Assembly (NCBI GenBank): GCA_943787675.1
Contig: CALSNK010000005.1
Coordinates: 104,604 to 168,603 of the forward strand
Reading direction: 5' to 3'
Origin: an uncultured Pseudomonadales bacterium
GTDB taxonomy: Bacteria; Pseudomonadota; Gammaproteobacteria; Pseudomonadales; Porticoccaceae
Length of the DNA: 64,000 nucleotides
Positions within the stretch are counted from its first letter, which is position 1; every line of letters begins with the position of its first letter. The notes under the pieces were generated by a model, which was not told where the DNA came from, made no database searches, and worked only from the letters and a program-made list of their open reading frames with translations. A program made the position numbers and the translations under genes. This document shows, in pieces, positions 59,595-64,000 of the stretch.

Positions 59595-62500
59595 ATGATA
59601 ATCCTCAGCGGCGCATCCTCTCTTTCCGCGTTTCGACGTCAAAAATTACTCTCTAATCTGCAGCGTGCAGTGCCCTCAGTTACCTCAGTGGTAGCGGAAT
59701 TTGTGCACTTTGCTGAGGTTAGGGAAGCCCTGTCAGAGACAGACCTGACAACCCTCGAAGCCCTTATGACCTATGGTCCGAGCGAAGAAAAAGGCTCTAC
59801 CGAGGGCACGCTGCTACTGGTGGTTCCCCGTTCCGGCACTATTTCTCCCTGGTCGAGCAAGGCCACGGATATTGCCCACAACTGCGGGCTACACAACGTG
59901 CTGCGGGTTGAACGTGGCACTGCCTATTATGTGCAGGCGCAAACAGTGCTAACTGACGAGCAGCAGGGATTACTGGCAGAGTTGCTCAGTGACCGCATGG
60001 TTGAAACCGTACTCAAGGATCTACAGCAGGCTGAAATGCTGTTTACCCACCACCAGCCCAAACCGATGACCCAGGTAGATATTTTGGCCGGCGGCAGCGG
60101 AGCGCTAAAAATAGCCAATGTTGAGCTTGGCTTGGCACTGGCCGACGATGAAATTGACTATTTAGTGGCTAGCTTTGAAGAGTTACAGCGTAACCCTTCA
60201 GATGCTGAGCTAATGATGTTTGCTCAGGCTAACTCCGAGCACTGTCGGCACAAAATCTTTAATGCCAGCTGGACGGTGGACGGTGTTGAAGAAGAAAACT
60301 CCCTATTTGGCATGATTCGTAACACCAATAAACTGGGTGGGGAAAATGTGCTGTCGGCTTATTCCGATAATGCCGCTGTAGTTGCGGGTACTGCAGGTGG
60401 ACGATTCTATCCGGATCCCATCAGTAAAGAATATGGTTACAGCCAAGAGCCAGTGCATCTGCTGATGAAGGTTGAAACTCACAATCACCCAACGGCCATC
60501 GCACCTTATTCTGGCGCTGGTACAGGTTCTGGCGGTGAGATTCGCGACGAAGGTGCTGTGGGTCGAGGCTCAAAACCTAAGGTGGGGCTGGTCGGTTTCA
60601 CCGTGTCCAATTTACAGATTCCAAATTATATTCAGCCTTGGGAATACGACTACGGCAAGCCGGGCCGTATAGTGTCAGCGCTGGATATCATGACCGAAGG
60701 CCCGCTAGGTGGCGCGGCCTTTAATAATGAATTTGGTCGCCCCAATATCTGCGGCTACTTTAGAACCTTCGAGATGGACTTTGCCGGCGAGCGTCGCGGC
60801 TATCACAAGCCCATTATGATTGCCGGTGGTTACGGCAATATCCGTGAAGACCATGTTGATAAGCCAGAATTTAAACCTGGCGCACAGCTTGTTGTGCTGG
60901 GTGGTCCTGCCATGTTGATTGGCTTGGGTGGCGGCGCAGCCTCATCCATGACCACAGGCAGCAGCTCTGCAGATTTAGACTTTGCCTCGGTGCAGCGTCA
61001 GAATCCAGAGATTGAGCGCCGCTGTCAGGAAGTGATCGACCAGTGCTGGCAGCTGGGTGACATTAACCCCATCGCCTTTATTCATGATGTGGGAGCAGGT
61101 GGACTATCCAATGCTCTGCCAGAGTTGGTTAAAGACGGCGGCACCGGCGGTCGTTTTGACCTGCGCAAAGTCCCCAACGATGAACCGGGCATGGCCCCAG
61201 TAGAAATTTGGTGTAACGAAGCCCAAGAGCGCTATGTACTGGCTATTTTGCCCGTCGACATAGAGCGCTTTACCGCTATCTGTGAACGGGAACGTTGCCC
61301 CTATGCCGTGGTTGGCGAAGCCACGGAGAGCAAGCAGATTACGGTAGTGGATGATCACTTTGATAACAATCCAGTCGATCTGCCCATGTCGGTATTATTT
61401 GGCAAGGCGCCAAAGATGCATCGCACCGCCACCAAACTAGATTTGCCTGCCAAGGCCTTCTCGCCGGAAGACTTGGACCTTAGCGAATCGGTCTTCCGCG
61501 TATTGCGTCACCCAGCGGTGGCCAGTAAAAGTTTCCTTATTACCATTGGCGATCGGTCGGTGACCGGCATGGTTGCCCGTGATCAGATGGTCGGTCCCTG
61601 GCAGATCCCCGTTGCCGACTGTGCCGTCACCACAGTGACTTACGACAGCACTGCCGGCGAAGCCATGGCCATGGGCGAGCGCACACCGCTGGCCCTAATC
61701 AATGGTCCAGCCTCTGGCCGTATGGCCATCGGTGAAGCCATTACTAACATCAGTGCCGCGCGCATTGGTGATATTAAAGATATTAAATTGTCCGCTAACT
61801 GGATGTGTGCCGCGGGCTCGCCGGGGGAAGATGAAAAACTTTACCGCACCGTCGAAGCTGTGGGCATGGATCTATGTCCCAAGCTGGGCATTACCGTTCC
61901 TGTGGGCAAAGACTCCATGTCTATGCGCACAGCATGGCAAGAGGCCAATGGCGACGACAAGGCTGTTACCTCGCCGCTGTCATTAATTATCACCGGATTT
62001 TCGCCGGTGCTAGATGTGCGTAAAACACTGACCCCACAGCTGCGCACCGATCAGGGTGACACCGAATTATTACTCCTCGACCTAGGTGCTGGTGCCAACC
62101 GCATGGGAGGCTCTATTTTGGCCCAGGTGTTCTCGGAGTTTGGCGATACAGCCCCAGATGTTGACGATGCGCAGGCCCTAAAAGGCTTCTTCGACAGCAT
62201 GCAAGCGTCAATAGAGCAGGGGGATATTGTTGCCTACCATGATCGCTCCGATGGCGGACTGTTAACCACTCTGGCCGAGATGAGTTTTGCCGGCCATGTG
62301 GGTGTTTCGGTCGATCTGACCGATCTCGATGCCAACAGTATGGCAGTGCTATTTAATGAAGAGCTGGGCGGCGTGATTCAGGTTCGTGCCGACAGTGCCG
62401 ATGTTTTGGCTCAGGGTTTTGCTGATTCAGGTGTCAGCGTCCACAGGCTCGGTACTCTCAACAGCAATGATAGCCTTGAGATCAGTCGCGACGGTGAGAT

Positions 62501-63470
62501 GTTGTTTGCCTGCGATCGCGCTGCGCTGCAAGCCTGCTGGAGCGAGACCTCCTATCAGGTTGCCTCATTGCGGGATAATGCAGAGTGCGTTGAGCAGGAA
62601 TTTGAGCGTATCGGCAAAGCCAATGCTGGACTCTCGGTTAACCTAACATTTGATCCCGCTGAGGACATTAGCGCGCCCTATATTAAGACCGGTGTGAAAC
62701 CCAGAGTCGCCATTGTTCGCGAGCAGGGTGTGAATAGTCATCTAGAAATGGCAGCTGCTTTTGACCGCGCCGGCTTTACCGCCGTCGATGTTCATATGAG
62801 TGATTTGCTAGCTGGCCGCCGCTCTCTGTCCGACTTCTCAGGCCTAGTGGCCTGCGGTGGTTTCTCTTACGGTGATGTTTTAGGGGCTGGCGAAGGCTGG
62901 GCTAAAACCGTACTGTTTAATAGCCAAATTCGTGATCAGTTTCAGCAGTTCTTCCATCGCCCAGATACCTTCAGCTTAGGTGTGTGTAATGGTTGCCAGA
63001 TGCTGAGTAATCTCAAAACATTAATTCCCGGTGCCGAACTCTGGCCACGATTTGTGCGCAATCTGTCCGAACAGTTTGAAGCGCGATTCTCGCTCGTGCG
63101 CATTGAAGACTCACCCTCGATATTCCTCCAGGGTATGGCCGGCACTCATATGCCTATTGCCATCTCCCACGGCGAAGGCCGCGCAGAATTCGCCCGCCCA
63201 GATGTATTGGCTCAGCTGCAGCAGAGTAATCAGATTGCTATGCGCTTCCTTGAAAACAATCTCGAGGTCGCTAGCCGTTACCCTGCCAACCCCAATGGTT
63301 CGCCTGACGGCATTACTGGTGTAACCTCTGTGGATGGTCGAGCCACATTAATGATGCCTCACCCCGAGCGGGTTTATCGCACTGTGCTCAATTCTTGGCA
63401 CCCAGATGATTGGGGCGAAGACAGCGGCTGGATGCGAATTTTCCGCAATGCACGGACGTTCACTGACTAA
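59595..63470 (+). CDS. purL: Phosphoribosylformylglycinamidine synthase PurL
   Basis: This 1291-residue large-type FGAM synthase carries the whole enzyme. The N-terminal PurS-like domain starts [20 protein letters not shown]. Two AIRS-type ATP/FGAR domains have [20 protein letters not shown] and HNHPTAI, and the C-terminal glutaminase domain has Cys in GVCNGCQM and HGEGRAEF for the catalytic His/Glu. It makes FGAM from FGAR, ATP and glutamine in purine synthesis. The start at 59595 matches E. coli PurL in length and N-terminus; the ORF from 59481 is too long. It is divergent from mltF as in related genomes. Confidence 0.96.
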   Translation: MIILSGASSLSAFRRQKLLSNLQRAVPSVTSVVAEFVHFAEVREALSETDLTTLEALMTYGPSEEKGSTEGTLLLVVPRSGTISPWSSKATDIAHNCGLHNVLRVERGTAYYVQAQTVLTDEQQGLLAELLSDRMVETVLKDLQQAEMLFTHHQPKPMTQVDILAGGSGALKIANVELGLALADDEIDYLVASFEELQRNPSDAELMMFAQANSEHCRHKIFNASWTVDGVEEENSLFGMIRNTNKLGGENVLSAYSDNAAVVAGTAGGRFYPDPISKEYGYSQEPVHLLMKVETHNHPTAIAPYSGAGTGSGGEIRDEGAVGRGSKPKVGLVGFTVSNLQIPNYIQPWEYDYGKPGRIVSALDIMTEGPLGGAAFNNEFGRPNICGYFRTFEMDFAGERRGYHKPIMIAGGYGNIREDHVDKPEFKPGAQLVVLGGPAMLIGLGGGAASSMTTGSSSADLDFASVQRQNPEIERRCQEVIDQCWQLGDINPIAFIHDVGAGGLSNALPELVKDGGTGGRFDLRKVPNDEPGMAPVEIWCNEAQERYVLAILPVDIERFTAICERERCPYAVVGEATESKQITVVDDHFDNNPVDLPMSVLFGKAPKMHRTATKLDLPAKAFSPEDLDLSESVFRVLRHPAVASKSFLITIGDRSVTGMVARDQMVGPWQIPVADCAVTTVTYDSTAGEAMAMGERTPLALINGPASGRMAIGEAITNISAARIGDIKDIKLSANWMCAAGSPGEDEKLYRTVEAVGMDLCPKLGITVPVGKDSMSMRTAWQEANGDDKAVTSPLSLIITGFSPVLDVRKTLTPQLRTDQGDTELLLLDLGAGANRMGGSILAQVFSEFGDTAPDVDDAQALKGFFDSMQASIEQGDIVAYHDRSDGGLLTTLAEMSFAGHVGVSVDLTDLDANSMAVLFNEELGGVIQVRADSADVLAQGFADSGVSVHRLGTLNSNDSLEISRDGEMLFACDRAALQACWSETSYQVASLRDNAECVEQEFERIGKANAGLSVNLTFDPAEDISAPYIKTGVKPRVAIVREQGVNSHLEMAAAFDRAGFTAVDVHMSDLLAGRRSLSDFSGLVACGGFSYGDVLGAGEGWAKTVLFNSQIRDQFQQFFHRPDTFSLGVCNGCQMLSNLKTLIPGAELWPRFVRNLSEQFEARFSLVRIEDSPSIFLQGMAGTHMPIAISHGEGRAEFARPDVLAQLQQSNQIAMRFLENNLEVASRYPANPNGSPDGITGVTSVDGRATLMMPHPERVYRTVLNSWHPDDWGEDSGWMRIFRNARTFTD

Positions 63471-63479
63471 AGGTAAAGC

Positions 63480-63746
63480 ATGCAAAAGATTCCTCATGAA
63501 GATGAGCTGGTAAAAAAAGCCCTACAAATAGGGGCTGTATACGCCAAGAAGCGCGCCTATGGCGAGGTTGAGAGCCATGACTCGGTAAAGCTCAAGGTTG
63601 AATTTGTGTACAAGGTACTGACTCTCGATAAGCTGATTCAGCCACTGGCTAAGGATCAGATTAGCGATCCCAATATGCGTCACAAGCTGGCGCTGTGGGT
63701 TTCGCGGCAGTTACCGCCTGATCATCCCCTTCTGTCGGAAAAGTAA
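63480..63746 (+). CDS. Small conserved protein of unknown function (DUF5062-like)
   Basis: This 88-residue acidic/basic mixed protein lies 9 bp after purL and is probably co-transcribed. The pattern ELVKKALQIGAVYAKKRAYG, then LTLDKLIQPLAKD, then NMRHKLALWVSRQLPPDHPL resembles, from memory, the small DUF5062 family of gammaproteobacteria, but I cannot confirm the family name. No signal peptide or membrane segment is present; it should be a soluble helical protein. Its role is unknown; position next to purL is the only clue. Confidence 0.7.
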   Translation: MQKIPHEDELVKKALQIGAVYAKKRAYGEVESHDSVKLKVEFVYKVLTLDKLIQPLAKDQISDPNMRHKLALWVSRQLPPDHPLLSEK

Positions 63747-63780
63747 TTTATCTGTTTGGAGATACTGCGAAGCCTGCAGT

Positions 63781-63933
63781 GGTGCCTTGAGAGGTCTGCG
63801 AGATCAATCAGGGCCCGTTTATGGGTGCAGTAATTTTCAGATTGAGAGAGCGCCTTGTTTGAGCGGAGCGAGTTGCGCGAACGCTGAAAATTATAAACCC
63901 ATGGGACCGATCTCACAGACCTCTCAAGGTGCT
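63781..63933. repeat. Large imperfect inverted repeat (MITE-like or structured RNA element)
   Basis: Two arms of roughly 50-60 bp can pair. CCTTGAGAGGTCTG...GAGATC (63785-63805) matches GATCTCACAGACCTCTCAAGG (63909-63929) in reverse complement with about one mismatch. The inner parts GTTTATGGGT and TAATTTTCAG (63831-63840) match ACCCATGGGTTTATAA-type and CTGAAAATTA (63884-63893). The central loop contains GCGGAGCGAGTTGCGCGAACGC. There is no coding potential. Such elements are often dispersed non-autonomous repeats; the remaining 67 bp to the right edge shows no gene start. Confidence 0.75.
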
Positions 63934-64000
63934 ACCTTGCGCCCAAACCAACCCCCATTAAATCCCTGTAAAACCCTCAATTCGTGCTATTCTCCGCGAT

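Noticed and set aside
1..64000. tRNA or rRNA genes
   Set aside because: I found no cloverleaf-like stretch with a GGTTCGAATC-type T arm and CCA-side pairing, nor any rRNA-like sequence.

Overview
This window looks like a chromosomal segment of a marine, heterotrophic gammaproteobacterium of the Cellvibrionales / SAR92-OM60 sort. The right end carries the gammaproteobacterial housekeeping block tadA - mltF - purL, preceded by epmB. The rest is catabolic: several TonB-dependent receptors, sodium-coupled transporters, short-chain dehydrogenases (SDRs), a sulfatase and glycoside hydrolases. I made no database search, so the lineage is inferred from gene content.

Bases 1-18800 hold a large oxidative locus. 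It contains a flavin dehydrogenase (cut by the left edge), NTF2-fold proteins, two Old Yellow Enzyme (OYE) family proteins (one a BaiCD/2,4-dienoyl-CoA reductase-type fusion with an Fe-S cluster), a metal-ligand-less amidohydrolase homologue, a MaoC hydratase and five SDRs. One SDR resembles 3-alpha-hydroxysteroid dehydrogenase/carbonyl reductase. The locus also has a KshA/DAF36-like Rieske oxygenase, a TonB receptor, and AraC and TetR regulators. Together these suggest degradation of a steroid-like or terpenoid-like substrate.

Bases 18900-22340 are a mobile-element scar: the last 29 codons of a lost TonB receptor with its terminator, a frameshifted integrase N-terminus, an amidohydrolase lipoprotein gene that is still intact, and the DNA-binding tail of a serine recombinase. 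The scar abuts a sugar-acid operon (22341-29982) whose first gene, a D-mannonate dehydratase homologue, is full length but has no usual start codon. The operon continues with a Gfo/Idh/MocA oxidoreductase, a sodium/solute symporter, a secreted protein I cannot name, an NhaC-type antiporter and an SDR.

Bases 30000-42900 are mixed: a DUF1295 membrane protein, a zinc-type oxidoreductase, a frameshifted sulfatase, an ABM-GST fusion, a YghU-like GST, a TonB receptor, and a membrane-anchored M20 peptidase with an alpha/beta hydrolase. Bases 42900-56200 form a galactoside-utilisation locus: alpha-galactosidase GH36, symporter, beta-galactosidase GH42, and the oxidative De Ley-Doudoroff genes (dehydrogenase, lactonase, KDGal kinase, KDPGal aldolase), with a TonB receptor. 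The galactonate dehydratase step is missing. The housekeeping block then runs to a large inverted repeat at the right edge.

Two patterns run across the window. First, short tandem-repeat arrays (units of 13-21 bp) lie in leaders and gene ends, and one lies in frame inside dgoK; three of them share a core close to CTAAGTTGAG. Second, at least ten single-base frameshifts fall in five otherwise well-preserved genes, which means either recent decay or draft-quality sequence.
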